Assembly (NCBI RefSeq): GCF_001189535.1
Contig: NZ_CP012070.1
Span: 2,666,001 to 2,730,000, forward strand
Reading direction: 5' to 3'
From: Arsenicicoccus sp. oral taxon 190
Lineage (GTDB): Bacteria; Actinomycetota; Actinomycetes; Actinomycetales; Dermatophilaceae
Length of the DNA: 64,000 nt
Shown: piece after piece, positions 55,224 through 63,066 of the stretch
How the letters are laid out: each line of letters opens with the position of its first letter
Position numbering within the stretch: position 1 is the first letter of the stretch
Position numbers and translations under genes: made by a program
The notes under the pieces: model-generated
Seen by the model: the letters and a program-made list of their open reading frames with translations, nothing else
Databases searched by the model: none
What the model was told of the DNA's origin: nothing

Positions 55224-55934
55224 TGCCGTGCCGCCGCCGACCGCGGCGTCCCCGCGCGGCGTCTCGTCAGCTGATCGGGTGGGCACCAGCCCGCTCAGGT
55301 CGCCTCCGGAGTCGTTGGTCCGTATGACGAACGGCCGTGCCGCCGTGTAGCGGATCACCGACACTGACGCCGGCCCCGCCATGAACCGCTGGAAGTGGTC
55401 GAGGTGCGTGCCCGCCGCGTCCGCCACGATCGCCTTGATCACGTCGCCGTGGCTGACCGCGACCCACAGCGCGTCCGGGCCCTGCTCGGCCTCGACGAGC
55501 CGGTCCAGCCGCCGGACCGCCGCGACCGCGCGGTGCGCCATGTCCGCGATCGACTCGGCGCGGTGCTCCGGGGAGTCGGGGAACCTCGCCCGGCTCGGGT
55601 GGTCCTGCACGGTGCGCCACAGCTCCTCCGTGGCCAGCTCGGCCAGCGGGCGGCCGGTCCACGCGCCGTAGTGGCACTCCCCCAGGTCGTCCGCGGTGAC
55701 CCGGCGGGCGTCCGACCACGCGGCGGCGGCATACAGCTCGTCCGCGGTCTCCTGGCAGCGTTGCAGCGGGCTCACCGCGGCGAGGACGACCGGCAGACCA
55801 CGCAGCCGCTCCCCGAGAGCGCGGGCGTGCTCGCGGCCGGTGTCGTCGAGCCCGACGCCGGGGGTCCACCCCGCGAGCTGGCCGGTGGCGTTGGCGGCGG
55901 TGCGTCCGTGGCGGACGAGCAGCAGGGTGGGCAC
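55221..55934 (-). CDS. Histidine phosphatase family protein
   Basis: A 237-residue phosphoglycerate-mutase-like phosphatase. The catalytic RHG motif is LLLVRHGRTAAN; the second histidine is in WVAVSHGDVIKAI. It corresponds to the MSMEG_4193-type phosphatase found beside DUF3090. Substrate unknown. The GTG at 55934 is chosen from homology and from TACAGT 6 nt upstream. It is divergent from corA across 39 bp. Confidence 0.87.
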   Translation of the reverse strand: MPTLLLVRHGRTAANATGQLAGWTPGVGLDDTGREHARALGERLRGLPVVLAAVSPLQRCQETADELYAAAAWSDARRVTADDLGECHYGAWTGRPLAELATEELWRTVQDHPSRARFPDSPEHRAESIADMAHRAVAAVRRLDRLVEAEQGPDALWVAVSHGDVIKAIVADAAGTHLDHFQRFMAGPASVSVIRYTAARPFVIRTNDSGGDLSGLVPTRSADETPRGDAAVGGGTA

Positions 55935-55940
55935 CTCGCC

Positions 55941-55946
55941 ACTGTA
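55941..55946 (-). promoter_or_regulatory. -10 element for the histidine phosphatase gene, leaderless type
   Basis: On the minus strand TACAGT lies 6 nt before the GTG at 55934. Confidence 0.5.
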
Positions 55947-55959
55947 GGGGCACAGGCCG

Positions 55960-55965
55960 TAGCCT
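55960..55965 (+). promoter_or_regulatory. corA -10 element, leaderless type
   Basis: TAGCCT lies 8 nt before the GTG at 55974, only 13 bp from the divergent phosphatase promoter. Confidence 0.45.
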
Positions 55966-55973
55966 TGCTGGCT

Positions 55974-56978
55974 GTGATCGTGGACCAAGCCCTCTACCGC
56001 GGCGGCCGCCGCCTCGCCTGCGGCGACCTCAGCGACGAGCTCGCGGCGCTGCGGGACCGCGCCGACGACGGATTCCTCTGGATCGGGCTCAAGGACCCGA
56101 CCGACGAGGAGTTCGCGCTGGTCAACGACGAGCTGGGGCTGCACCCGCTCGCCGTCGAGGACGCCCTGACCGGCGAGCAGCGCGCCAAGATGGACATCTA
56201 CGACGACACGCTCTTCATGGTCGTCAAGACCCTGCGGTACGTCGAGAGCACCAGCGACGTCGAGACCGGCGAGGTGATGCTCTTCGTCGGCGACAAGTTC
56301 GTGCTCACGGTGCGCAACGGCGACGCCAACCCGCTCGCCGGGGTCCGCGCCCGCCTCGAGCTCGCGCCCGACCAGCTCGCGCACGGGCCGGCCGCCGTCC
56401 TCTACTCCGTGCTCGACTCGATCGTCGACAACTACATGCTGATCGACGCCGAGCTCGAGGAGGACCTGGACCGGATCGAGCGCAGCATCTTCGGCGGCGG
56501 CAAGGGCGACCACGCGTCGGAGATCTACGAGCTCAAGCGAGAGGTGCTGGAGTTCAAGCGGGCCTCGGTGCCGCTGGCCGAGCCGGTGCGCCGCCTCGCC
56601 AAGGACCGGTCGGTCCCGGTGGTGCACAAGGCGGCTCGCCCGTTCTTCGCCGACGTCCTGGACCACCTGCTCAAGGTCAACGACCACGTCGAGTCCTACG
56701 ACCGGCTGCTCACCGACGTCCTCAACGCCCACCTCGCGCAGATCGGCGTCAAGCAGAACGAGGACATGCGCAAGATCTCCGCCTGGGCCGCGATGGGCGT
56801 GCTGCCGACGATGATCGCGGGGATCTACGGGCAGAACTTCAAGTTCATGCCCGAGCTGGAGGCCAGCGTCCACCTGGGCGGCCACGAGTTCTACTACGGC
56901 TACTTCTTCGCGCTGGCCCTGATGGTGGGCGGCTGCATCTTCCTGTACCGCCTGTTCAAGCGCTCCGGCTGGCTCTGA
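55974..56978 (+). CDS. corA: CorA family divalent cation transporter
   Basis: A 334-residue magnesium/cobalt channel. The soluble domain is followed by two C-terminal helices (WAAMGVLPTMIAGIYG and YFFALALMVGGCIFLYRLF). The pore signature, normally GMN, reads YGQNF. The YGxNFxxMPEL pattern otherwise holds. The substitution could alter ion choice. The start is GTG with a close -10 hexamer. Confidence 0.88.
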   Translation: MIVDQALYRGGRRLACGDLSDELAALRDRADDGFLWIGLKDPTDEEFALVNDELGLHPLAVEDALTGEQRAKMDIYDDTLFMVVKTLRYVESTSDVETGEVMLFVGDKFVLTVRNGDANPLAGVRARLELAPDQLAHGPAAVLYSVLDSIVDNYMLIDAELEEDLDRIERSIFGGGKGDHASEIYELKREVLEFKRASVPLAEPVRRLAKDRSVPVVHKAARPFFADVLDHLLKVNDHVESYDRLLTDVLNAHLAQIGVKQNEDMRKISAWAAMGVLPTMIAGIYGQNFKFMPELEASVHLGGHEFYYGYFFALALMVGGCIFLYRLFKRSGWL

Positions 56979-57033
56979 CCACCCGCGCCCCAGCCCCTGC
57001 CGCCCTGCCCCTGCCCCCTCCCGGACTCCTCCT

Positions 57034-57112
57034 CCCCGCTCCCTCCCCTCCCCTCCCGCGATCGTGGACGTCTTGTGTCGCGTACGCGCCCAAACGGACC
57101 CCGTTGGCGGGG
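57034..57112. repeat. Pyrimidine tract and palindromic repeat, family member
   Basis: A run of C3–C4 blocks (a G-quadruplex-capable tract on the minus strand) leads into CCCGCGATCGTGGAC, then TTGTGTCGC and GCGCCCAAAC. The closing arm is decayed. It follows the corA stop and ends about 25 bp before the IS3 element. The 160-bp gap holds nothing else. Confidence 0.5.
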
Positions 57113-57137
57113 AGTCCGGGCGCGGGGCGACTGGGGT

Positions 57138-57158
57138 TGACCCCGTTCTACGGACATC
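57138..57158 (+). repeat. IS3 element left inverted repeat
   Basis: Begins TGACCCCGTTC and ends ACGGACATC. Confidence 0.85.
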
Positions 57159-57192
57159 CTGACTGGCCGGGCCGTGTGCCTGGCGGGAGAGG

Positions 57193-57519
57193 ATGCCCTT
57201 CATGGGTGCGAAGAGGAAGAGCTACACCCCGCAGTACCGGGTCGACGCGGCCCGGTTGGTGATCGACTCGGGGCGCGCGATCGCTGAGGTGTCGCGTGAG
57301 ATCGGGGTCGGGGAGCAGCTGCTGGGACGGTGGGTCGCTGCGGAGCGGGCCAGGATGGTTGACCCGCCGCCGGCGGTTGACGTCAACGAGCGCGCCGAGC
57401 TGGAACGGCTCCGCGCAGAGAACGCCCAGCTACGCATGGACCGGGAGTTCCTGAAAAAAGCAGCGGCCTTCTTCGTGGCGGAGAACGCGTCGTCGCGGCC
57501 GATGCCGCCTACGCTCTGA
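57193..57519 (+). CDS. IS3 transposase OrfA
   Basis: A 108-residue helix-turn-helix protein. The DNA-binding part is YTPQYRVDAARLVIDSGRAI, and ERAELERLRAENAQLRMDRE is the leucine-zipper region. It ends with FLKKAAAFFVAENASS. A run of six A followed by G at 57454–57460 lies in the FLKKAA codons; a -1 shift there would join OrfA to the OrfB frame and make the full transposase, the common IS3 mechanism. The shift is inferred from the open -1 frame. Confidence 0.9.
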   Translation: MPFMGAKRKSYTPQYRVDAARLVIDSGRAIAEVSREIGVGEQLLGRWVAAERARMVDPPPAVDVNERAELERLRAENAQLRMDREFLKKAAAFFVAENASSRPMPPTL

Positions 57520-57560
57520 TCCACGCGCAGAAGGCCGCCAGCGAATCGAACGGCATCCCC

Positions 57561-58421
57561 GTGACGCGGATGTGTCAGCTGCTGGGGGTGTCCAGGTCGG
57601 GCTACTACGACTGGGCCGACCGGCAGCACCGCGGGCCGGGTCCGCGGGCTCGTCGCCTGGCGGGCCTGGCCACCAAGGTCGTCGCCGCACACGCGGCATC
57701 CGACGGCGTGAACGGCTCCCCCAGGGTCCTCGCCGACCTACGCGCCGCTGGTGAGGTCGTGTCCCGCAAGACCGTCGCGAAGATCATGCGTGCCAACGGC
57801 ATTCAGGGCATCAGCCCACGCACGTGGAAGCCGGTCCCGCCGATGGGTATCGACCCGAGTCCTCACTCGATCCCTGACCTGGTCGGGCGCGACTTCGACC
57901 GCGGACAGCTCAACGTCGTGTGGACGTCCGACATCACCTACCTGCCCACCGGGCAGGGGTGGCTGTACCTGTGCGCCGTACGCGACGCATGCAGCCGCCG
58001 GGTCATCGGGTACGCCTTCAGCGGCAGCCTGCACACCGACGTCGTCGAGACCGCGTTGCGCCGCGCGGTGACCTTCCGCGACCCAGCGGCCGGCCCCACC
58101 GGCGCAGTGGTGTTCCACGCCGACCGCGGCTGTCAATACACCTCCGCCCAGCTGCACCAGGTAGCCCTCGAGGTCGAGGTACGCCAGTCCGTCGGGCGTA
58201 CCGGGGTGTGCTGGGACAACGCCCAGCAGGAGAGCTTCTGGTCGACGCTGAAGACCGAGTTCTACAACCGGCACACCTTCCCCACCCACCACGACGCGAT
58301 CAAGGCCGTCACCGCCTGGATCGAGAACGTCTACAACCGCCGCCGACGCCACTCAGCCCTCGGCATGCAGACCCCGGTAGCCTTCGAGCACCGGATCACC
58401 ACCGCGGCCCAGGCCGCCTAA
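57561..58421 (+). CDS. IS3 transposase OrfB (DDE integrase domain)
   Basis: A 286-residue catalytic part starting at GTG. The N-terminal region CQLLGVSRSGYYDW is typical of IS3 OrfB. The catalytic residues are D in VWTSDITYLP, D in VFHADRGCQYTS and E in NAQQESFWSTLKTE. The frame is open upstream of the GTG to the A-rich slip site in orfA, so the natural product is probably an OrfAB fusion. No stop or frameshift damages the domain. Confidence 0.92.
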   Translation: MTRMCQLLGVSRSGYYDWADRQHRGPGPRARRLAGLATKVVAAHAASDGVNGSPRVLADLRAAGEVVSRKTVAKIMRANGIQGISPRTWKPVPPMGIDPSPHSIPDLVGRDFDRGQLNVVWTSDITYLPTGQGWLYLCAVRDACSRRVIGYAFSGSLHTDVVETALRRAVTFRDPAAGPTGAVVFHADRGCQYTSAQLHQVALEVEVRQSVGRTGVCWDNAQQESFWSTLKTEFYNRHTFPTHHDAIKAVTAWIENVYNRRRRHSALGMQTPVAFEHRITTAAQAA

Positions 58422-58424
58422 TCC

Positions 58425-58445
58425 GATGTCCGTCGAACGGGGGCA
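58425..58445 (-). repeat. IS3 element right inverted repeat
   Basis: Begins GATGTCCGTCG and ends GGGGGCA; the complement of the left repeat except for two positions. Confidence 0.85.
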
Positions 58446-58545
58446 ACCTCACGACCACAACGTCACCCGAGGGTGTGGTTGTGGTCGGTTCGGGGGCGGC
58501 ATACCGACCCAAGTCACCCCTGAGGGTGTGGTTGTGGTCCGTATG
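58446..58545. repeat. Two palindromic repeat units after the IS element
   Basis: The first unit pairs ACGACCACAAC with its partner GGTTGTGGTCG around TCACCCGAGGGTG; the second repeats GAGGGTGTGGTTGTGGTC after TCACCCCT. They lie between the IS right end and the uppP stop and may end the uppP transcript. The GTTGTGGTCG element is shared with the repeat at 40466. Confidence 0.55.
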
Positions 58546-58567
58546 GCGCCCGCCCCCGCCTCACCGA

Positions 58568-59425
58568 TCAGGTGGCGCTCATCCACCCCGCCGTCAGGGC
58601 GACCAGCACGGCCGCGCCGACCAGGACGCGCCACCCGACGAAGAACATCAGGCTGTTGTTCTTGACGAAGCGCAGCAGCCACGCGATGGAGGCGTACGCG
58701 ACGATGAAGGACACGATGGTGCCGACCGCGAGCTGGCCGAGGCCGACCACCGACGTATTGACGTCCTTCAGCTCGTAGATCCCGGCCCCGACCAGCGCCG
58801 GGATCGCCATGAAGAAGGACAGCTCGGTCGCGGTGACCCGGTCGAGGCCGCGGAACAGACCGGCGGTGATCGTGGTGCCGGAGCGGGACACCCCGGGCAC
58901 CAGCGAGCAGCACTGCATCAGGCCGATGACGAGGCCGTCCTTGATGGTGACGCGCGAGCCCTCGGGGCGGTCCTGGCCGGTGGCGATCAGCCGGGCGTGG
59001 TGCCGCTCCCCGGCCCAGATGACGACGCTCCACAGGATCAGCGCGCCGGCGACGACCCACAGGCTGCGCAGCGGCCCGGTGATGTAGCTCTTGAACAGCA
59101 GCGCGGCGATGACGACGGGGATGGACCCGATGATGACGGCCCACGCCAGGGAGTAGTCCTGCTTCTCGCGGGCCTCCGGGTTGCGCAGACCGGCGACCCA
59201 CGCCAGGAACATCGCCTTGATCTTGCCCCAGAAGTAGATGAGGGTCGCGAGGATCGCGCCCAGCTGGATCACGGCCGTGAAGGACGTGACGGCCGGGTCG
59301 TCGATCGGCAGCCCGAGCATCTTCTCGGCGATGGTGAGGTGGCCGGTCGAGGAGACGGGGAGGTACTCCGTGACTCCCTCGACGATGCCGAGGATGATGG
59401 AGTCCAGATAGCTCAGGGCAGACAC
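58568..59425 (-). CDS. uppP: Undecaprenyl-diphosphatase
   Basis: A 285-residue membrane phosphatase (BacA type) that recycles the lipid carrier of cell wall synthesis and gives bacitracin tolerance. Signature motifs are GIVEGVTEYLPVSSTGH near the N-terminus and LVPGVSRSGTTI in the second half; eight or so hydrophobic segments are seen. The start is GTG (VSALSYLDSIILG). Unlike many genes here there is no -10 directly upstream; CACAAT on the minus strand (59473–59478) and an 11-bp repeat array precede it, so expression may be regulated. Confidence 0.93.
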   Translation of the reverse strand: MSALSYLDSIILGIVEGVTEYLPVSSTGHLTIAEKMLGLPIDDPAVTSFTAVIQLGAILATLIYFWGKIKAMFLAWVAGLRNPEAREKQDYSLAWAVIIGSIPVVIAALLFKSYITGPLRSLWVVAGALILWSVVIWAGERHHARLIATGQDRPEGSRVTIKDGLVIGLMQCCSLVPGVSRSGTTITAGLFRGLDRVTATELSFFMAIPALVGAGIYELKDVNTSVVGLGQLAVGTIVSFIVAYASIAWLLRFVKNNSLMFFVGWRVLVGAAVLVALTAGWMSAT

Positions 59426-59508
59426 GAAGGTTCGCTTTCGGTCGGGGAGGGCCGCGGCGTGGGCCGCCGACCATTGTGACGCATCAGGACTGCGCGTAGG
59501 CTGAGTTG

Positions 59509-59574
59509 GCGACACCAGTGCGAGACCAGCACCGGACCAGCACGCGGCCGGGACGAGACCAGCGCAACACCAGC
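59509..59574. repeat. Six 11-bp tandem units upstream of uppP
   Basis: Six consecutive 11-bp units, five of them containing ACCAG at the same position (plus strand), for example GCGAGACCAGC and GCAACACCAGC; the fourth unit is degenerate. The 11-bp period matches one helical turn, so the same face of DNA is presented repeatedly. The array lies about 31–96 bp upstream of a possible uppP -10. Confidence 0.6.
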
Positions 59575-59585
59575 AGCACACGCGA

Positions 59586-59618
59586 AGACGCCGGAGCCCA
59601 CTGAGGGCTCCGGCGTCT
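59586..59618 (-). terminator. Hairpin terminator after the acidic protein gene
   Basis: A perfect 14-bp stem (AGACGCCGGAGCCC and its complement) with a 5-nt loop lies 31 bp after the stop of the minus-strand gene at 59649. It separates that gene from the uppP promoter region. Confidence 0.75.
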
Positions 59619-59648
59619 GAGCTCGCGACGGGCAGGCGCCCGGACGGA

Positions 59649-59972
59649 TCAGCGACGACGGGTGTCCCGGTCGTCGTCCGCGTCCTCGTCGTCGTCCTCG
59701 TCCTCGTCGTAGTCCTCGTCGTCGAGGCCGACATACGGCCCGTCCTCGTCGTCGTAGTCGTCGTCCTCGTCCTCGGTGTAGATGCCGAGCGGCGTGACCT
59801 CCCCGAACGCGTCGTCCAGGGCCTCGTCGTAGGCCTCGAAGGCGTCGGCGAGCTCCTGGTAGGCGTTGACGACGGCGGGGTCGTCCTCGCCCCGGCGCGA
59901 GGCGGCGGCCTCGAAGTGTCGCTCGATCGCAGCGATGAAGGTGGCGAGGGCGGCGCGCGGCTCGGTGGTCAT
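59649..59972 (-). CDS. Acidic-tailed conserved hypothetical protein
   Basis: A 107-residue protein with a helical N-terminal half (AALATFIAAIERHFEAAASR, GEDDPAVVNAYQELADAFEA) and a C-terminal half made mostly of Asp and Glu. Similar actinobacterial proteins are sometimes labelled primosomal protein, without evidence here. The ATG at 59972 is supported by TAACGT 7 nt upstream. A strong hairpin follows the gene. Confidence 0.7.
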   Translation of the reverse strand: MTTEPRAALATFIAAIERHFEAAASRRGEDDPAVVNAYQELADAFEAYDEALDDAFGEVTPLGIYTEDEDDDYDDEDGPYVGLDDEDYDEDEDDDEDADDDRDTRRR

Positions 59973-59979
59973 GCAGGAG

Positions 59980-59985
59980 ACGTTA
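59980..59985 (-). promoter_or_regulatory. -10 element for the acidic protein gene, leaderless type
   Basis: On the minus strand TAACGT lies 7 nt before the ATG at 59972. Confidence 0.45.
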
Positions 59986-60096
59986 CCCCGTCGTCCGGAC
60001 GCTGACCACGGTGGCATCCCGTTGTCTGGCAAGGTGGGGTATGGCGCCCCCGACGACCGCCCTCAGCAGGTCGCTCTTGCCCAAGAAGGAGCCCGC

Positions 60097-60282
60097 GTGG
60101 CCGACTACGAGTACCGCACCATGACCTTCGGACGGGACGCGACGCGCGCCGAGATCCGCCGGGCGCTCACCGACGAGGCGGAGTACGGCCACTGGGAGCT
60201 CACCCGCATGTCGCTCTACTGGGGCGGGGTGCGCCGGGCCGAGATCCGTCGCCGCATCATCCGGGTCACGCGCACCGCCTGA
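60097..60282 (+). CDS. DUF5703 family small protein
   Basis: A 61-residue actinobacterial protein beginning VADYEYRTMTFGRDATRAEI and ending RRIIRVTRTA. It contains AEYGHWELTRMSLYWGGVRR, typical of DUF5703. Function unknown. The GTG follows AAGAAGGAG. In actinobacteria it is usually next to this M20 peptidase gene, as here. Confidence 0.82.
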   Translation: MADYEYRTMTFGRDATRAEIRRALTDEAEYGHWELTRMSLYWGGVRRAEIRRRIIRVTRTA

Positions 60283-60316
60283 GCCGTATGCCGCCGCCCC
60301 CCGGCCCTGCCCCCAC

Positions 60317-60361
60317 CCGCCGGGCGGTTGCCCGCCGGGCGGTTGCCCGCCGGGCGGTTGC
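60317..60361. repeat. Three perfect 15-bp tandem repeats
   Basis: CCGCCGGGCGGTTGC occurs three times in a row in the 109-bp convergent gap between the DUF5703 gene and the peptidase gene. Each unit can form a small GC hairpin. Copy number is likely to vary between strains. Confidence 0.75.
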
Positions 60362-60391
60362 TGTCCGGGCGGGCGGGGCTCGCCATACGGC

Positions 60392-61735
60392 TCAGCAGGT
60401 CGCGAGCAGCCGCCCCAGCACCCGGGTGCCGAAGGCGAGCGAGTCCACCGGGATCCGCTCGTCGATGCCGTGGAACATCCCGACGAAGTCCAGGTCGGCG
60501 GGCAGGCGCAGCGGCGCGAACCCGTAGCCGGTCACGCCCAGCCGGGACAGGGCCTTGTTGTCGGTGCCGCCGGACAGGCAGTAGGGCAGCAGCAGCGAGC
60601 CGGGGTCCTCGGCCTGCAGGGCGTCCGCCATACGGTCCACGAGGTCGCCGCCGAAGGGCGCCTCGAGGGCCACGTCACGGTGGTGCACGCTGACCTCGAC
60701 GTGCTCCCCCGCCAGCTCGCGGATGGTGGCCATCAGCTCGCCCTCGTGCCCGGGCAGGAACCTGCAGTCCAGCGTCGCGGACGCCGTCTGCGGGATCACG
60801 TTGTGCTTGTAGCCGCTGTCGAGCATCGTGAAGTTGCTGGTGTCCTGCAGCGTTCCGAGCACGAATCCTCGTGCCCCGCCGATGTGCTCGAGCAGCTCGC
60901 TGGCGTCCTCGTCGGTGTATCCGGTGCCCGTCACGGAGGACAGGCCGTCCAGCAGCTCTCGGACGCTGGCGATGTAGGTGCGGGGCCACTTGTGGGCGTC
61001 GATGCGTTCGATGGCGGCGGCGAGCCGGACGATGGCGTTGTCGGCGTTGGGGACGGAGCCGTGGCCGGCCCGGCCGTGGGCGGTGAGGCGCAGCCAGGCG
61101 ATGCCCTTCTCGGCGGTCTGCAGCAGGTAGGCGCGCACCTGCTCCCCGGTGTCCTTGCGCGGGATCGTGACGGAGTAGCCGCCGACCTCGCTGATCGCCT
61201 CGGTCGCGCCCTCGAAGAGCTCGGGGTGCTGGTCGACCATCCAGTGCGACCCGTGGACCCCGCCGGCCTCCTCGTCGGCGAAGAAGGTGAACACCACGTC
61301 CCGGGGCGGCTTGGTGCCGGTCCGGGCCAGGTGGCGCAGGTTGGCGAGGATCATGGCGTCCATGTCCTTCATGTCCACGGCGCCGCGGCCCCAGATGCAG
61401 CCGTCCTCGACCTCGGCGCTGAACGGGTCGACGGACCAGTCGCCCGCGTCGGCCGGGACCACGTCGAGGTGCCCGTGCACGATCAGCGCGGGCCGCGAGC
61501 TGTCGGACCCCTCGAGGCGCACCGACACGTTGGCCCGCTTGTCCTGCGACTCGCCGTAGAACGGGTCGAGCCCCACCTCGGTGAGCTGCTCCATGACGTA
61601 CTCCGCGCACGCCCTCTCCCCCGGCCCCGACCCGTCGCCGTAGTTGGAGGAGTCGATCCGGATGAGGTCGCGGCAGAGGCGCTCGACCTCCTGCGTCGGG
61701 TCCGTCACGGTCGTCTGGGCGTTCGGGTCGGTCAT
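60392..61735 (-). CDS. M20/M28-like metallopeptidase or acylase
   Basis: A 447-residue M20 family hydrolase. Zinc motifs are LIVHGHLDVVPAD, WGRGAVDMKDMDAM and FADEEAGG; the dimerisation domain includes TAHGRAGHGSVPNADN. It differs from the dipeptidase at 39101 and is nearer to M20 carboxypeptidase/acetyl-ornithine-deacetylase-like proteins. The ATG at 61735 is backed by TAGGGT 7 nt upstream. Substrate unknown. Confidence 0.87.
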   Translation of the reverse strand: MTDPNAQTTVTDPTQEVERLCRDLIRIDSSNYGDGSGPGERACAEYVMEQLTEVGLDPFYGESQDKRANVSVRLEGSDSSRPALIVHGHLDVVPADAGDWSVDPFSAEVEDGCIWGRGAVDMKDMDAMILANLRHLARTGTKPPRDVVFTFFADEEAGGVHGSHWMVDQHPELFEGATEAISEVGGYSVTIPRKDTGEQVRAYLLQTAEKGIAWLRLTAHGRAGHGSVPNADNAIVRLAAAIERIDAHKWPRTYIASVRELLDGLSSVTGTGYTDEDASELLEHIGGARGFVLGTLQDTSNFTMLDSGYKHNVIPQTASATLDCRFLPGHEGELMATIRELAGEHVEVSVHHRDVALEAPFGGDLVDRMADALQAEDPGSLLLPYCLSGGTDNKALSRLGVTGYGFAPLRLPADLDFVGMFHGIDERIPVDSLAFGTRVLGRLLATC

Positions 61736-61742
61736 GGTCTCG

Positions 61743-61748
61743 ACCCTA
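61743..61748 (-). promoter_or_regulatory. -10 element for the M20 peptidase gene at 60392, leaderless type
   Basis: On the minus strand TAGGGT lies 7 nt before the ATG at 61735. Confidence 0.5.
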
Positions 61749-61797
61749 TCCCTCACGTATGTCGCTCCCCCGCCCCGTTCGGGCGCCGCGTCGACCC

Positions 61798-61803
61798 TAG
61801 GCT
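61798..61803 (+). promoter_or_regulatory. Possible -10 for the P450 gene
   Basis: TAGGCT lies 36 nt before the GTG at 61840, leaving room for a leader with a CAGGAGG ribosome-binding site. Confidence 0.4.
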
Positions 61804-61839
61804 GGGGACATCCGCCGTCGAGCTCAGCAGGAGGCCGTC

Positions 61840-63057
61840 GTGACCGAGTGCCAGCGCAAGACCGTCCGTGCCGGTGAGGCGGTCGCGCCGCCCGTCGAGG
61901 AGATCGACGGCGTCGGGCACGTGCGGGCGCTGGAGCCGGTGCGACAGGTGCTGCGGGCGGGCGGCTCGACCACCCAGGCGGGGTTCAACGCCGAGTCGGC
62001 CCGGTCGGGGCGTCCCAAGGCCCACCCGCCGGTGCTCTTCCAGGACGGTGACGAGCACAAGGCGAAGCGCAAGGCGATCGCGCGCTACTTCGCGCCGGCG
62101 ACGGTGGACCGGCGCTACCGGGAGCTGATGGAGGAGCTCGCGGACCGTCTCGTGGCGGAGATCCTGCAGGAGGGACGGGCGTCGCTGTCGGACGTCACCA
62201 TGACCTACTCCGTCGAGGTGGCGGCGCAGGTGGTGGGTCTCACGGAGTCGGACCTGGACGGGATGACGCGCCGGCTCAACGCGTTCTTCGCGATGCCGCC
62301 GGCGGCGCCGGACGCGTCCGCGGGGCGGTTCGGTCGGCTGGTGGCGGCGCTCAAGGCGGTGCGGTCGATCCCGACGGTCATGGCCTTCGACCGCTCCGAC
62401 GTCCGCCCCGCCATCGCGGCCCGCCGTGTCGAGCCGCGCGACGACGTCATCTCCCACCTGATCTCCCAGGACTACACGGACGAGGAGATCCTCGTCGAGT
62501 GCATCACCTACGCCGCGGCGGGGATGATCACGACGCGCGAGTTCATCTCCATGGCGACCTGGCACCTGCTCGAGCAGCCGTCGCTGCGCGATGCCTACCT
62601 CGCGGCCGAGCAGCCGGAGCGCTACGACATCCTCGACGAGATCCTGCGGCTCGAGCCGGTGGTCGGCCACCTCTACCGCCGGACCACCGAGCCCCTCACG
62701 CTGACCTGCGACGACAGCTCGTATGCCGTGCCCGCGGGCGCTGTCCTCGACCTCTACATCCGCGCGGCCAACGCCGACGAGTCCGCGGTGGGGCCGCAGC
62801 CGTTGACGGTGTGCCCGGGGCGGGAGACGGCGGCGGGGCTGCGGCCGGAGGCGATGAGCTTCGGCGATGGCAACCACATGTGCCCGGGCAACGCGATCGC
62901 GACGCAGGAGTCGGACATCTTCCTGACCCGCCTGCTTCGCCCGCCGCTGCGGCTCGACGGCGCACCCCGCATCGAGTGGGACGAGCTGATCAAGGGGTAT
63001 GCCGTCCGCGACCTCGTGCTGGTGATCGCGGACGAGGAGCCGCCGTCCAGCTCCTGA
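61840..63057 (+). CDS. Cytochrome P450
   Basis: A 405-residue soluble P450. The heme-binding loop FGDGNHMCPG and the ExxR motif (EILRLEP) are present. The I-helix reads AAAGMITTREF, with Ile where the usual acidic residue lies, although both threonines remain. The GTG start follows CAGGAGG. No ferredoxin or reductase gene is adjacent, so redox partners are elsewhere. Substrate unknown. Confidence 0.9.
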   Translation: MTECQRKTVRAGEAVAPPVEEIDGVGHVRALEPVRQVLRAGGSTTQAGFNAESARSGRPKAHPPVLFQDGDEHKAKRKAIARYFAPATVDRRYRELMEELADRLVAEILQEGRASLSDVTMTYSVEVAAQVVGLTESDLDGMTRRLNAFFAMPPAAPDASAGRFGRLVAALKAVRSIPTVMAFDRSDVRPAIAARRVEPRDDVISHLISQDYTDEEILVECITYAAAGMITTREFISMATWHLLEQPSLRDAYLAAEQPERYDILDEILRLEPVVGHLYRRTTEPLTLTCDDSSYAVPAGAVLDLYIRAANADESAVGPQPLTVCPGRETAAGLRPEAMSFGDGNHMCPGNAIATQESDIFLTRLLRPPLRLDGAPRIEWDELIKGYAVRDLVLVIADEEPPSSS

Positions 63058-63066
63058 CCCCGTCGG

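Larger units (their letters stand above)
57138..58445 (+). mobile_element. IS3-family insertion sequence, apparently intact
   Basis: A 1308-bp element with 21-bp terminal inverted repeats differing at two positions, starting TG and ending CA as in IS3 elements. It carries two overlapping-style genes, orfA and orfB, with the catalytic DDE triad intact. No matching direct repeats flank it: the left flank ends in GGT and the right flank begins ACC, which instead extends the inverted repeat. It lies between corA and uppP. Confidence 0.9.

Noticed and set aside
59509..59574. CRISPR array
   Set aside because: Units are 11 bp with no spacers and no cas genes nearby; it is a simple phased tandem repeat.
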